NCBI RefSeq assembly: GCF_023073915.1
Contig: NZ_JADPKK010000004.1
Span: 1 to 64,000 of the forward strand
DNA: 64,000 bases
Source: Bradyrhizobium sp. 149
GTDB lineage: Bacteria > Pseudomonadota > Alphaproteobacteria > Rhizobiales > Xanthobacteraceae
Reading direction: 5' to 3'
Below the pieces are notes generated by a model. It was not told where the DNA came from. It was given only the letters and a program-made list of their open reading frames with translations, and did not search any database. The translations under genes and the position numbers were made by a program. Each line of letters opens with the position of its first letter. Within the stretch, counting starts at the first letter, position 1. Below, in pieces: positions 16,424 through 25,135 of the stretch.

Positions 16424-17509
16424 TTAATGCGATCCGCCCGCGCTCTTGTCGCCGCCGGCATTGCGCAGCCGTCCGACGACGCCGGTCGGAAAAAAGTAGA
16501 CGCTGGCGATGAAAAGCAGCCCGAGCCACAGCAGCCAGCGGTCGGGATGCAACAACCCCGGCAGCAGCGGCAGGCCGGCCTCCGACGCCGCCTTGGAGGC
16601 GACGCCCATCAGCCACTGCAGATAATTCTGGGCGAGGATGAAGATGGTGGCGCCGATGATCGCGCCGTAGATCGTGCCCATGCCGCCGATCACGACCATC
16701 AGGAGAATGTCCAGCATGATCGAAAAGCTGAGCGAGGTATCGGGCCCGGCGTAGCGCAGCCACAGTGCATTGAGAATGCCGGCCCCGGCGGCCACCAGTG
16801 CGGCGAGGCAGTTGGCGTAGGTCAGGTGGAAGACGGTGCGGAAGCCGAGCGCCTCGGCGCGGAAGCGGTTTTCGCGGATGGCCTGCAACACGCGCCCGAA
16901 CGGCGAGTTCACCACCCGCAGCAGAGCGAGGATCATCAGGGCCGAGACGGTGAACACCAGATAGTAGGTCAGGATGCGGCCGTTGACCTCCAACCCGATG
17001 AGGTTCTTGGAGATCAGCACCGTGCCGGGCCTGAGCAGCTCAGGCAGCTGAAAGCTGCGGCCGTCCTCGCCGCCGGTCAGCCAGGACAGCTGCGAGGCCA
17101 GCACCTGGAAGGCGGAGGCGACCGCGAGCGTGATCATGGCAAAGAAGATCGCGGCGACCCGCAGCGAGAACAGTCCGATCGCAAGCGCAAGCAGCGCGGC
17201 AAGCGGCAGGCCGACCACGATGCCGGTTGCAACCGCGCCCCAATTCGGGCCCATCCCGTACAGCGCGATCGCGATCGCGTAGCTGCCGATCCCGTAGAAC
17301 ATGGTGTGCGCGAACGACACCGAGCCGGTATAGCCGAGCAGCAAATCGTAGGAGGCGACCAGCGCGGCAAAGACGCAGATCTTGGCCGCGACGTTCAGCG
17401 CCTTGGCGCCCGGGAACAGGAACGGCGTCGCCACCAGCGCCAGGATGATGAGGACGAGAACGAGCGTGAGCACGCGGCTGCGCGGCGGATCGCCTGACAG
17501 GATCATCAT
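16424..17509 (-). CDS. livM: Branched-chain amino-acid-type ABC transporter permease (LivM)
   Basis: 361 residues with about nine to ten membrane segments. Family marks include SYDLLLGYTGSVSFAHTMFY near residue 55 and the EAA-type loop RENRFRAEALGFRT near 220, which contacts the ATPases. It forms the heteromeric inner-membrane channel with LivH. The start ATG overlaps the livH stop by four bases (ATGA), so translation is coupled. It is the last gene of the livK-G-F-H-M unit. The cargo may be branched-chain amino acids, but this family also takes amides, urea and aromatic acids, so specificity is open. Confidence 0.9.
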   Translation of the reverse strand: MMILSGDPPRSRVLTLVLVLIILALVATPFLFPGAKALNVAAKICVFAALVASYDLLLGYTGSVSFAHTMFYGIGSYAIAIALYGMGPNWGAVATGIVVGLPLAALLALAIGLFSLRVAAIFFAMITLAVASAFQVLASQLSWLTGGEDGRSFQLPELLRPGTVLISKNLIGLEVNGRILTYYLVFTVSALMILALLRVVNSPFGRVLQAIRENRFRAEALGFRTVFHLTYANCLAALVAAGAGILNALWLRYAGPDTSLSFSIMLDILLMVVIGGMGTIYGAIIGATIFILAQNYLQWLMGVASKAASEAGLPLLPGLLHPDRWLLWLGLLFIASVYFFPTGVVGRLRNAGGDKSAGGSH

Positions 17510-18516
17510 CGGCTGGTCACCGCATAGAGGCCGCGCGGCCGCCACATCAGAATGGCGACCATCAGCAGGATGTTGGAAACGAGGGCGAGTTTCGGCACCA
17601 GGAAGCCGCCATAATTGGCGATCATCGCCACCAGGATCGCCCCGATGAAGCAGCCGCCGATCGAGCCGAGGCCACCGATGATGACGACGATGAAGATCAA
17701 GACGGTGAGATCGTCGCTCATGGAGGCGTGGACCTGCTCGCGATACAGCGCCCACATCACGCCGCCGAGGCCGGCCAGCGCCGATCCCGTCATGAACACG
17801 CCGAGGAACAGGCGGCGGATGCGATAGCCGAGCGCCTCGACCATCTCGCGGTTCTCGACGCCGGCGCGGATCAGAAGCCCGAGCTTGGTGCGGTTGAGCA
17901 CGAGTTGAATCGCGATGAAGACGGCGAGGCCGATCAGCGTCGCCAGCACGCGGTATTTCGCGATCGCGACGTCGCCGAGGATGAAGGAGCCGCGCAACGA
18001 CGTCGGCAGCGGGGTCGGGATGATCTGCGGCCCCCACACCGCATAGAGCGTCTGCTCGGCGACGATCAGGCCGCCGGTCGTCATCAGGATCTGCTTCAGA
18101 TGCTGGCCGTAGACCGGCAGGATCAGCACCCGCTCGACGATCAGGCCGAGCGCGCCGGAGACCGCCATCGACAGCAATGCCGCCGGCGCCAGCACCGCGA
18201 GGTTGATCCACAGCGAATCGGCCTGAAGCGAGGCCGCGAACGGCGCCAGCACCAGGGTCGCGACATAGGCGCCGACCGCGATGAAGGCGCCATGCCCGAA
18301 ATTGAGCACGTCCATCAGGCCGAACACGAGTGTGAGCCCGGAGGCCATGATGAAGATCATCATGCCCATCGCGAGGCTCGCGGCGGTCAGCGTCAGCCAT
18401 GTACTGGGGGAGCCGATCAGCGGGATCATCACGAGGGCGACCGCGACCGGCAGCAGGATCGGCGCGATGTCGCGCTTGGGCTTCGGCAGCGGATCGGTCG
18501 CGGCGAGTTCAGTCAC
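17506..18516 (-). CDS. livH: Branched-chain amino-acid-type ABC transporter permease (LivH)
   Basis: 336 residues with a 30-residue cytoplasmic N-terminus and then about eight to nine membrane segments. The LivH signature SGLTLVFGLMDVLNFGHGAF and the coupling loop GVENREMVEALGYRIRRLFL are clear. The start is GTG, overlapping the livF stop as GTGA; upstream in-frame sequence is antisense-like and lacks family similarity. Its stop overlaps the livM start. It is co-transcribed with and structurally dependent on LivM. Confidence 0.9.
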   Translation of the reverse strand: MTELAATDPLPKPKRDIAPILLPVAVALVMIPLIGSPSTWLTLTAASLAMGMMIFIMASGLTLVFGLMDVLNFGHGAFIAVGAYVATLVLAPFAASLQADSLWINLAVLAPAALLSMAVSGALGLIVERVLILPVYGQHLKQILMTTGGLIVAEQTLYAVWGPQIIPTPLPTSLRGSFILGDVAIAKYRVLATLIGLAVFIAIQLVLNRTKLGLLIRAGVENREMVEALGYRIRRLFLGVFMTGSALAGLGGVMWALYREQVHASMSDDLTVLIFIVVIIGGLGSIGGCFIGAILVAMIANYGGFLVPKLALVSNILLMVAILMWRPRGLYAVTSR

Positions 18517-19235
18517 TGATGCGCCTCCAGGCTCAGGCCGAGCAGCCGCTCCTGCAGCGGCACGTCGGCGGCGAGTGCCGCCATTTCGCCGCGGTGGACG
18601 ATGGTGCCGTTGTCCATCACCAGCACGTTGTCGCCGAGTTCGCGGGCGGCAAAGAAATTCTGCTCGACCAGCAGGATGGTGGCGCCCTTGCGCTTGATCT
18701 CCTTCAGGCACTCGATCAGCGCCATCACGATCGCGGGCGCCAGTCCCTTGGTCGGCTCGTCGATCAGCAGGAGCTTGCGCGGTTCGACGATGGCGCGGGC
18801 GATCGACAACATCTGCTTCTGTCCGCCCGAGAGACTTCCCGCGCGCGACAGCCAGAACCGGCGCAGCGCGGGGAAGAAGCCGAAAATCCAGTCGAGCTGG
18901 GCGTCGTCGAGCGGTCCGTCGCGCGCTGCCAGCACCAGGTTTTCCTTCACCGTGAGGTCGGAGAACACCGCCATGCTCTCCGGCACGTAGCCGACGCCGA
19001 GCCGCGCGATATCGGGCGTCGCACGGCTCTCGATGCGCTCACCGGCGAGGCTGATCTCGCCGGAGGAGGCCTGCCAGAGGCCCATGATGGTGCGCAAGGT
19101 CGTGGTCTTGCCGGCGCCGTTGCGGCCGAGCAGCATCGTGGTCTGCCCCTGCGCGACGGCGAGATCGATACCCTGGAGGATGTGATAACGGCCGATATGG
19201 GTGTGCACACCGGAGAGCTTTAACAGATCGGTCAT
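18513..19235 (-). CDS. livF: ABC transporter ATP-binding protein (LivF)
   Basis: 240 residues. Walker A GRNGAGKTT, the Q-loop region with GVGYVPE, signature LSGGQKQML, Walker B KLLLIDEPTKGLAP and H-loop VEQN are intact. The length and the SLEAHQ-type ending fit LivF. It hydrolyses ATP with LivG on the cytoplasmic side of LivHM. Its start overlaps the livG stop (ATGA), and its stop overlaps the livH start. Confidence 0.92.
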   Translation of the reverse strand: MTDLLKLSGVHTHIGRYHILQGIDLAVAQGQTTMLLGRNGAGKTTTLRTIMGLWQASSGEISLAGERIESRATPDIARLGVGYVPESMAVFSDLTVKENLVLAARDGPLDDAQLDWIFGFFPALRRFWLSRAGSLSGGQKQMLSIARAIVEPRKLLLIDEPTKGLAPAIVMALIECLKEIKRKGATILLVEQNFFAARELGDNVLVMDNGTIVHRGEMAALAADVPLQERLLGLSLEAHQ

Positions 19236-20023
19236 GCTGCGCTCCCTGCAGCCTTCTCGCCTGCAGCTTTCTTGGGCGCGACGCCGAGATAGGCTTCCTG
19301 CACGATCGGCGAGGCGATCACCTCGGCCGGCGGACCGTCCGCAACGAGTTGCCCGTTATGCAGCACGATGATGCGGTCGGCGAGCGATCGCACGACGTCC
19401 ATCTTGTGCTCGACGAGGAGAATGATCCTACTCTTGTCCTGCTTGAGCTGCGCGATCAGGTTCAGCACGACCGGCACCTCGTCGATGCTCATGCCTGCCG
19501 TTGGTTCGTCGAACATGAAGACCTTCGGCTCGAGCGCCATCATCAACGCGACCTCGAGCTTGCGCTGGTCGCCATGCGACAGTGCGGTCGCGGCGACGCC
19601 GCGGCGGCCGCCGAGCGCGACCTGATCCAGGATAGCATCGGCGCGGGCGATCAGGTCACGGCGCACCGTCCAGGGCCGCAGCAAGTCGTAATGGGTGCCG
19701 TCGGCTGCCTGCACGGCGAGGCGGACGTTTTCCTCCACCGAGAGGTTTGGAAAGAGATTGGTGAGCTGGAAGGCGCGCCCCAGGCCTGCGCGCGTCCGCA
19801 TCGGCGCCGAGTGCTGGGTGATGTCGGTGCCGTCGAACAGGATGCTGCCGCTCGATGCGCGGAGCTGGCCGGAGATCAGGTTGAAATAGGTGGTCTTGCC
19901 GGCGCCGTTCGGCCCGACGATGGCGGTGAGCTCGCCGGGACGAAACGTGCAAGTAACGTTGTTGACCGCGACATGCCCGCCGAAGCGGATGGTGAGGTCG
20001 CGGGTTTCGAGGGAGAGCGGCAT
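19232..20023 (-). CDS. livG: ABC transporter ATP-binding protein (LivG)
   Basis: 263 residues from the start MPLSLETRDLTIRFGGHVAV. Walker A GPNGAGKTT, the LivG-specific GLGRAFQLTNLFPNLSVEEN, a degenerate signature LSHGDQRKLE (SHGDQ is normal for LivG), Walker B VFMFDEPTAGMS and H-loop VEHKM are present. An alternative upstream ATG at 20062 would start inside the palindromic repeat and is less likely. It follows livK, from which it is separated by a 120-base palindrome cluster. Confidence 0.92.
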   Translation of the reverse strand: MPLSLETRDLTIRFGGHVAVNNVTCTFRPGELTAIVGPNGAGKTTYFNLISGQLRASSGSILFDGTDITQHSAPMRTRAGLGRAFQLTNLFPNLSVEENVRLAVQAADGTHYDLLRPWTVRRDLIARADAILDQVALGGRRGVAATALSHGDQRKLEVALMMALEPKVFMFDEPTAGMSIDEVPVVLNLIAQLKQDKSRIILLVEHKMDVVRSLADRIIVLHNGQLVADGPPAEVIASPIVQEAYLGVAPKKAAGEKAAGSAA

Positions 20024-20061
20024 TGACTGAGGTGTCTCGGGTGTCTCGGCTGGGCGGTTCA

Positions 20062-20181
20062 TCTCTCCCCGGAGGGGAGAGGTCGATTTGCGTAGCAAAT
20101 CGGGTGAGGGGGCTCAGGTCCCACGAGAGGGCGGTACCCCTCACCCGGCGCTTGGCGCCGACCTCTCCCTATGGGAGAGGT
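20062..20181. repeat. Cluster of five palindromes between livK and livG
   Basis: Five hairpins in 120 bases: CTCTCCCC/GGGGAGAG (20063-20081), GATTTGC/GCAAATC (20085-20101), CGGGTGAGGGG with CCCCTCACCCG (20101-20111 and 20137-20147), CGGCGC/GCGCCG (20146-20160) and CTCTCCC/GGGAGAG (20163-20179). The outer hairpins share the same arm sequence. It looks like a composite intergenic repeat. Within the liv transcript it would protect livK mRNA or dampen livG. Confidence 0.8.
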
Positions 20182-20188
20182 GAAACGA

Positions 20189-21373
20189 TCAGCGCTTGTT
20201 CTTGATCGGAACGTCCATGTCCTCGATCTTCAGCTCGCGCACCGGCTCGAGCACGGCCCAGGCGACGTTCGGATCGACCTTGACCTTGAAGTGATACATG
20301 CTCTGGAGCGCCTGATGGTCCTCTTTCCGGAACATCATCTTGCCCTTCGGCGTGTCGAACTCCAGCCCTTCCATGGCCGTGATCAGCTTCTCGGTGTCGG
20401 TCGACTTCGCCTTGGTGACGGCGGCGACGACGGACATCGCGGCCGCAAATCCGCCCGCGGTGAAGAAGTCCGGCGGCGCGTTGAAGCGCTTCTGGTGCTC
20501 GGCGACGAGCCAGTCATTTACCGGGTTCTTCGGGATCGCGTAGAAATAGTAGGTCGCGCCTTCCATGCCGGGCAGGCCCTTGTAGGCCGCCAGCGCCGGC
20601 AGGATGTTTCCGCCGGTGGACAGTTCGATGCCGTAGCGCTTCGGATCCATGTCCTGGAGCTTTGCCAGCGGATTGCCGGCGCCGGCCCAGATCACCCAGA
20701 TCACCTTGCGGCCCGGCTTGTCCTTCAGCGCATCGAACAGGCGCTGGCCGACCGCGGTGAAGTCGGTGGTCGAAGTCGGGGCATATTCTTCGGCGGCGAG
20801 CGTCGCGCCGGTCTTGGCGAGCGCCTCCTTGAAGGCGGCGACGCCGTCGCGGCCGAAGGCGTAATCCTGTGCCAGCGTCGCCACGGTGACGCCCTGCTTG
20901 CCGATCGCGACCGCGTTCGAGATCGCGTCCTGCGACGAGTTGCGCGCCGTGCGGAAGATGTAGCGATTCCACTTCTCGCCGGTAATCTGATCCGCGACCG
21001 CGGGCTCGACGATCAGGATCTTCTTGTTCTCCTCGGCGACCGGCAGGATCGCGAGCGCTGCGGCCGACGAGGTCGTGCCGATCGCGATGTCGGCCTTGTC
21101 GTCCTGATAGGCTTCCGCGAGCGCGGCCTTGGAGAGATCCGGCTTGCCCTGGTCGTCCTTGGTGATGACGACGATCTTGCGCCCGTCGAGCGTCATGGTG
21201 CCCTTGGTCGCGTATTCAAAACCCATTTGCAGGCCGGTCTCGGTCTGCTTGGCGTAGGCCTCGAGCGGACCGGTCTTGCCGTAGATCAGCGCGACCTTGA
21301 GATCGTCGGCCTGTGCGGAGGTGCCCGCGGCGAAGGCGAGGATGGTTGTTGTTATGATGAGTGATCGACGCAC
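20189..21373 (-). CDS. ABC transporter substrate-binding protein (LivK-like)
   Basis: 394 residues, type I periplasmic binding protein. The start is GTG (VRRSLIITTTILAFAAGTSA signal peptide), supported by GGAGGG seven bases upstream. The mature chain begins ADDLKVALIYGKTGPLEAYA; the fold shows the typical DDQGKPDLSKAALAEAY and TSSAAALAILPVAEE binding-site segments. There is no lipobox cysteine, so it is soluble in the periplasm. It heads the unit with livGFHM. The DDLKVALIYGKTGPLEAY N-terminus resembles binding proteins for aromatic or other carboxylates as well as amino acids, so cargo is uncertain. Confidence 0.88.
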   Translation of the reverse strand: MRRSLIITTTILAFAAGTSAQADDLKVALIYGKTGPLEAYAKQTETGLQMGFEYATKGTMTLDGRKIVVITKDDQGKPDLSKAALAEAYQDDKADIAIGTTSSAAALAILPVAEENKKILIVEPAVADQITGEKWNRYIFRTARNSSQDAISNAVAIGKQGVTVATLAQDYAFGRDGVAAFKEALAKTGATLAAEEYAPTSTTDFTAVGQRLFDALKDKPGRKVIWVIWAGAGNPLAKLQDMDPKRYGIELSTGGNILPALAAYKGLPGMEGATYYFYAIPKNPVNDWLVAEHQKRFNAPPDFFTAGGFAAAMSVVAAVTKAKSTDTEKLITAMEGLEFDTPKGKMMFRKEDHQALQSMYHFKVKVDPNVAWAVLEPVRELKIEDMDVPIKNKR

Positions 21374-21478
21374 GATGGTCCCTCCTGATTTAATTTCTCT
21401 TGGCAACAGCGATTTGCACAAGCTTGCGAACATTGCAATTGAACCTTCCGATGGAGCGGGTGAGCTTTCGAGCATGCA

Positions 21479-23515
21479 TCATTTTTGGGCCTGCCGCGTG
21501 GCGCGCGCCGCGCCGGCTCCCTCGACCTGACGCCGGTCCGCCTGCGCCTCGTCCGCGCTCTCGAAAATATGCGGCGCAACGCCGCGCTTCTCCAGGGCTT
21601 GGCCGAGCTTGATGCGCAGGAAGCCCGACGTGGTGTAGCGCGACACGCCGGAATAGAAGCGGTCGACGAGATTGCGGACCATAGCGGAATATTCGTCCAT
21701 CAGTTCCGGCAGGATGGAAAAATTGTCATAATTGACGATGGCGTAGACCCGGCGGCCGAGCGGGCCCAGCCTGGCTTCGACGATCGCCGCGATGGTGTCG
21801 ATCTCGGCCTTGCTGCGCAGCGGGTAGCGTTCGAGATTGACGAAGAACAGGTTCTGCTGTTCGTCCAGCGTGAAGCGCTGATCGAGCGGAATGGTGAGCA
21901 GGCGCTCGCGCAGGTCCATGAGGCCGTCGCGGAAGATGCGGCCATCCATCGCCGCGGGATCGCGCGGGATCAGCGGCTTGAAATCCATCAGGCGCAGGAT
22001 ATCGCGCTCGATGTCGATGCCGGGCGCAACTTCCGTGAGCTCGAGTCCGTCAGGCCGCAGCTCGAACACGCAGCGCTCGGTGACATACAGTTTGCGTTGC
22101 CGCCGCGCGGCGGCAAACGGGCCGCTGAAGGTGACGTGCTCGACCTTGTCGACGAATTTGCGCGAAGTCGCCTCCTCGAGAATGACGAGCTTGCCGTCAT
22201 TCACCGCGATGCGCTGCTTGCCCGCGCCGAAGGTGCCGACGAACACCACCTCCTTGGCGTTCTGGCTGATGTTGATGAAGCCGACGGCACCGGCGAGCTT
22301 CGGCCCGAACTTGCTGACATTGAGGTTGCCGGCGCGGTCGACCTGGGCGAGACCGAGGAAGGCGGCGTCGAGACCGCCGCCGTCGTAGAAGTCGAACTGA
22401 TAGGGCTGGTCGATCACCGCCTGTGTATTGATCGCCGCGCCGAAATCGATTCCGCTCGCGGGGATGCCGCCGATCACGCCCGGCTCCGCCGTCAGCGTGA
22501 TGAGATCGATGATCCGCTCCTCGTTGGCGACGGAGGCGATCCCCTCGGGCATGCCGATGCCGAGATTGACGACGCTGTTGGCCTTGAGTTCGAGCGCGGC
22601 GCGCCGGGCGATGATCTTGCGCTCGCTGACCGGCATCACCGGCAGTGAGGTGGCACGGACGCGGATCTCGCTCGAGAAGGCAGGATTATATTGCGTGCCA
22701 AAGGTCTGCCAGTGGTTCTCCGGCCTCGCCACGACGACGCAGTCGACGAGAATGCCGGGAATCTTGACCTGGCGCGGATTGAGGCTGCCGGCGTCGGCGA
22801 CGCGTTCGACCTGGGCGATGACGATGCCGCCGGAATTATGCGCGGCCATGGCGATGGCGAGCGCCTCCAGCGTCAGCGCCTCCTTCTCCATGGTGAGATT
22901 GCCGTCGGGATCGCCGGTGGTGGCGCGGATGATGCCGACATCGATCGGGAACGTCTTGTAAAGCAGGCACTCCTCGCCGCCGATCGTGATCAGCTCCACC
23001 AGCTCTTTGGTGGTGCGCGCGTTCAGCTTGCCGCCGCCGTGCCTGGGATCGACGAACGTGCCCATGCCGACGCGGGTGATATGTGCCGGACGATGCGCGG
23101 CGATGTCGCGGAACAGATGCGTGATGACGCCCTGCGGCAGATTATAGGCCTCGATCTGGTTGGCGATCGCAAGCTGTTGAAGCTTCGGCGCAAGGCCCCA
23201 ATGCCCGCCGATCACGCGGCGGACCAGGCCCTCATGCGCGAGATGATTGAGGCCCTTGTGCTTGCCGTCGCCCTGGCCCGCCGCGTAGACCAGCGTCAGA
23301 TTGCGCGGCTTGCCCTGCGTGTAGGGCGCATCGCCCTCGTTGGCGAGGTAGAGCTCCTCCAGCGCGATCGCGATCTCCTCGGCAAAGCCGATGCCGACAA
23401 AGCCGCCGGTCGCCACCGTATCGCCGTCGCGGATCAACATGACCGCTTCGGCCGCCGTGACGACCTTGCCTTTCTCGGAATTGCGCAGGTAAGGCAGCGC
23501 TGGGTGATGACTCAC
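21479..23515 (-). CDS. Acyl-CoA:acetate/3-ketoacid CoA-transferase with C-terminal extension
   Basis: 678 residues. The alpha and beta halves of class I CoA-transferases are fused, as in Ydi[21 protein letters not shown] near the start and [20 protein letters not shown] in the middle. The probable active-site glutamate lies in [15 protein letters not shown]. YdiF is about 530 residues; here about 150 extra residues follow [11 protein letters not shown], including a helical region [20 protein letters not shown] and [16 protein letters not shown]. The start is GTG at 23515, six bases after GGGAGG. It probably moves CoA onto a short or medium carboxylate imported by the neighbouring transporters. 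Confidence 0.88.
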   Translation of the reverse strand: MSHHPALPYLRNSEKGKVVTAAEAVMLIRDGDTVATGGFVGIGFAEEIAIALEELYLANEGDAPYTQGKPRNLTLVYAAGQGDGKHKGLNHLAHEGLVRRVIGGHWGLAPKLQQLAIANQIEAYNLPQGVITHLFRDIAAHRPAHITRVGMGTFVDPRHGGGKLNARTTKELVELITIGGEECLLYKTFPIDVGIIRATTGDPDGNLTMEKEALTLEALAIAMAAHNSGGIVIAQVERVADAGSLNPRQVKIPGILVDCVVVARPENHWQTFGTQYNPAFSSEIRVRATSLPVMPVSERKIIARRAALELKANSVVNLGIGMPEGIASVANEERIIDLITLTAEPGVIGGIPASGIDFGAAINTQAVIDQPYQFDFYDGGGLDAAFLGLAQVDRAGNLNVSKFGPKLAGAVGFINISQNAKEVVFVGTFGAGKQRIAVNDGKLVILEEATSRKFVDKVEHVTFSGPFAAARRQRKLYVTERCVFELRPDGLELTEVAPGIDIERDILRLMDFKPLIPRDPAAMDGRIFRDGLMDLRERLLTIPLDQRFTLDEQQNLFFVNLERYPLRSKAEIDTIAAIVEARLGPLGRRVYAIVNYDNFSILPELMDEYSAMVRNLVDRFYSGVSRYTTSGFLRIKLGQALEKRGVAPHIFESADEAQADRRQVEGAGAARATRQAQK

Positions 23516-23629
23516 GGCGTTCCTCCCGATCATTTCGACCGCTTGCCGTTTTTGTTGTGCGTTGATCCTATCGCGAGGAGCAGCTCTGGAACAGCTTGCT
23601 CCGCGCGACAGAGGGCATCGTCGGGACGT

Positions 23630-24940
23630 TCAGGCCTGAACTATCTTGCGTGTTTCGGTGGCGAAATAGACCGACACGATGGTGATGATCGCCAGCGCGA
23701 TCATGTACAGCGAGATCGGCCAGGTCGCCGGCGCGTAGGCCGTCATCAGGCCCGTTGCGATCAGCGGCGAGAGCGCACCGGCGAAGATCGAGGCGAGATT
23801 GTAGCCGAGCGAAACGCCGCTATAGCGCACCTTGGTGCCGAACAGCTCCGACAGGAAGCTCGCCTGCGGGCCGTACATCGCGGCATGACCGATGGCGAGA
23901 CCCAGCACGATCGCGATCCAGGCATATTGCGGATTCCTGGTCGCCAGCAGCGTGAAGAGCGGGAACGACATCAATGCCGAGAACACCGCGCCAAAAATGT
24001 AGACCGGGCGCCGCCCGATGCGGTCGGAGAGCGCACCGAAGGCCGGAATGGTGAAGGTCTCGATCGCCGCGCCGATCAGCACGCCGTTGAGCATGTCCTG
24101 CTTGTTCATGCCGAGCGATTGCGTCGCATAGGCGAGCACGAAGGTCGCGTAGATGTAGAAGAAGCCGTTTTCGGCAAAGCGCGCGCCCATCGCCAGCAGG
24201 ATGTTCTTGGGATACATCCGGATTGCCTCGAGGATCGGCATCTTGACGTCCTGCTTGCTGTCCTTGACCTTCTGGAACTCCGGCGATTCCGCGATGGTGA
24301 AGCGGATCCACAGACCGACGAGCACCAGCGCGATCGAGAACAGGAACGGGATGCGCCAACCCCAGGCCAGGAGCTGCGCGTCGGTCAGCATCGAGGACAC
24401 CACCGAGAACACCAACGTGCCGAGCACGAGCCCGAGCGGCGCGCCGAGCTGCGGCCAGCTGCCGTAAAAGCCCTTTTTGTCCGCGGGCGCATGCTCGACC
24501 GCCATCAGCACCGCGCCGCCCCATTCGCCGCCAAGGCCAAAGCCCTGGACCAAGCGGCAGGTGACGAGCAGGATCGCGGCCCAGATGCCGGCAGTCTCGT
24601 AGGTCGGCAGGAATCCGATCGCCGCGGTCGCCGCGCCCATGATCAGCAGCGTCAGATAGAGCATGGTCTTGCGGCCGATCTTGTCGGCGTAATGGCCGAA
24701 TACGACGCCGCCGAGCGGGCGCGCGATGAAGCCGAGCGCGTAGGTCGCGAATGCCAGCAGCGTCCCCATCATCGGGTCGAAGTTCGGAAAGAACAGCTTG
24801 TTGAAGATCAGCGCCGCGGCCGTGCCGTAGAGAAAGAAATCATACCACTCGATGGCCGTGCCGATCAGGCTCGCGGTGGCGACCGTGACGTGCGAGGGCT
24901 GTTTGGCCCGAAGCCGATGGACCGTGAGCGCTTCACTCAT
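23630..24940 (-). CDS. MFS transporter, metabolite:H+ symporter (MHS) family
   Basis: 436 residues with twelve predicted helices. MHS marks are LIGTAIEWYDFFLYGTAAAL in helix 1, GRPLGG-type RPLGGVVFGHYADKIGRKTM in the helix 2-3 loop and GFGLGGEWGGAVLMAVEHAP in helix 4-5. MHS members import alpha-ketoglutarate, citrate, shikimate, proline or aromatic acids with protons. The start MSEALTVHR follows GGGAGGAC. It lies between the sigma-54 activator and the CoA-transferase on the same strand, preceded by a candidate sigma-54 promoter, so it is likely the activator's target. Confidence 0.9.
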   Translation of the reverse strand: MSEALTVHRLRAKQPSHVTVATASLIGTAIEWYDFFLYGTAAALIFNKLFFPNFDPMMGTLLAFATYALGFIARPLGGVVFGHYADKIGRKTMLYLTLLIMGAATAAIGFLPTYETAGIWAAILLVTCRLVQGFGLGGEWGGAVLMAVEHAPADKKGFYGSWPQLGAPLGLVLGTLVFSVVSSMLTDAQLLAWGWRIPFLFSIALVLVGLWIRFTIAESPEFQKVKDSKQDVKMPILEAIRMYPKNILLAMGARFAENGFFYIYATFVLAYATQSLGMNKQDMLNGVLIGAAIETFTIPAFGALSDRIGRRPVYIFGAVFSALMSFPLFTLLATRNPQYAWIAIVLGLAIGHAAMYGPQASFLSELFGTKVRYSGVSLGYNLASIFAGALSPLIATGLMTAYAPATWPISLYMIALAIITIVSVYFATETRKIVQA

Positions 24941-24999
24941 TTGCGTCCTCCCTGGTTGCGAATGCGCATGTGCAGCACGCGTCATTGTGCAAAGCGAAG

Positions 25000-25015
25000 A
25001 GCAAGGTCCGCGCCA
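25000..25015 (-). promoter_or_regulatory. Candidate sigma-54 (-24/-12) promoter of the MHS transporter gene
   Basis: On the minus strand TGGCGCGGACCTTGCT matches TGGCACG-N4-TTGCW at every defined position but one (A to G in the -24 box). The invariant GG and GC are correctly spaced. Transcription would begin near 24988, about 50 bases before the start codon. The adjacent gene encodes a sigma-54-dependent activator. Confidence 0.7.
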
Positions 25016-25096
25016 GATGCGGACGGTTTGCGCAAAATGGCTGAAAAGACGGCAATTCCCGCATTCGCGCCCGAGAAGAGTTGCGATGCGCCGTGT

Positions 25097-25130
25097 ACGG
25101 AATCCGAGACTCCGGACAGTTCCGTGTCTC
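25097..25130. promoter_or_regulatory. Overlapping inverted repeats, possible activator-binding region
   Basis: ACGGAA (25097-25102) pairs with TTCCGT (25120-25125), and GAGAC (25106-25110) pairs with GTCTC (25126-25130). They lie about 85-115 bases upstream of the sigma-54 promoter, where enhancer-type sites of bEBPs are found, and just after the activator stop. They might instead be a weak terminator, but no T run follows. Confidence 0.35.
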
Positions 25131-25135
25131 GAAAC

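Noticed and set aside
17510..18400. Frame joining out-of-frame livH sequence to livM
   Set aside because: livM has its own ATG overlapping the livH stop; the extension is low-complexity and is not membrane-like.
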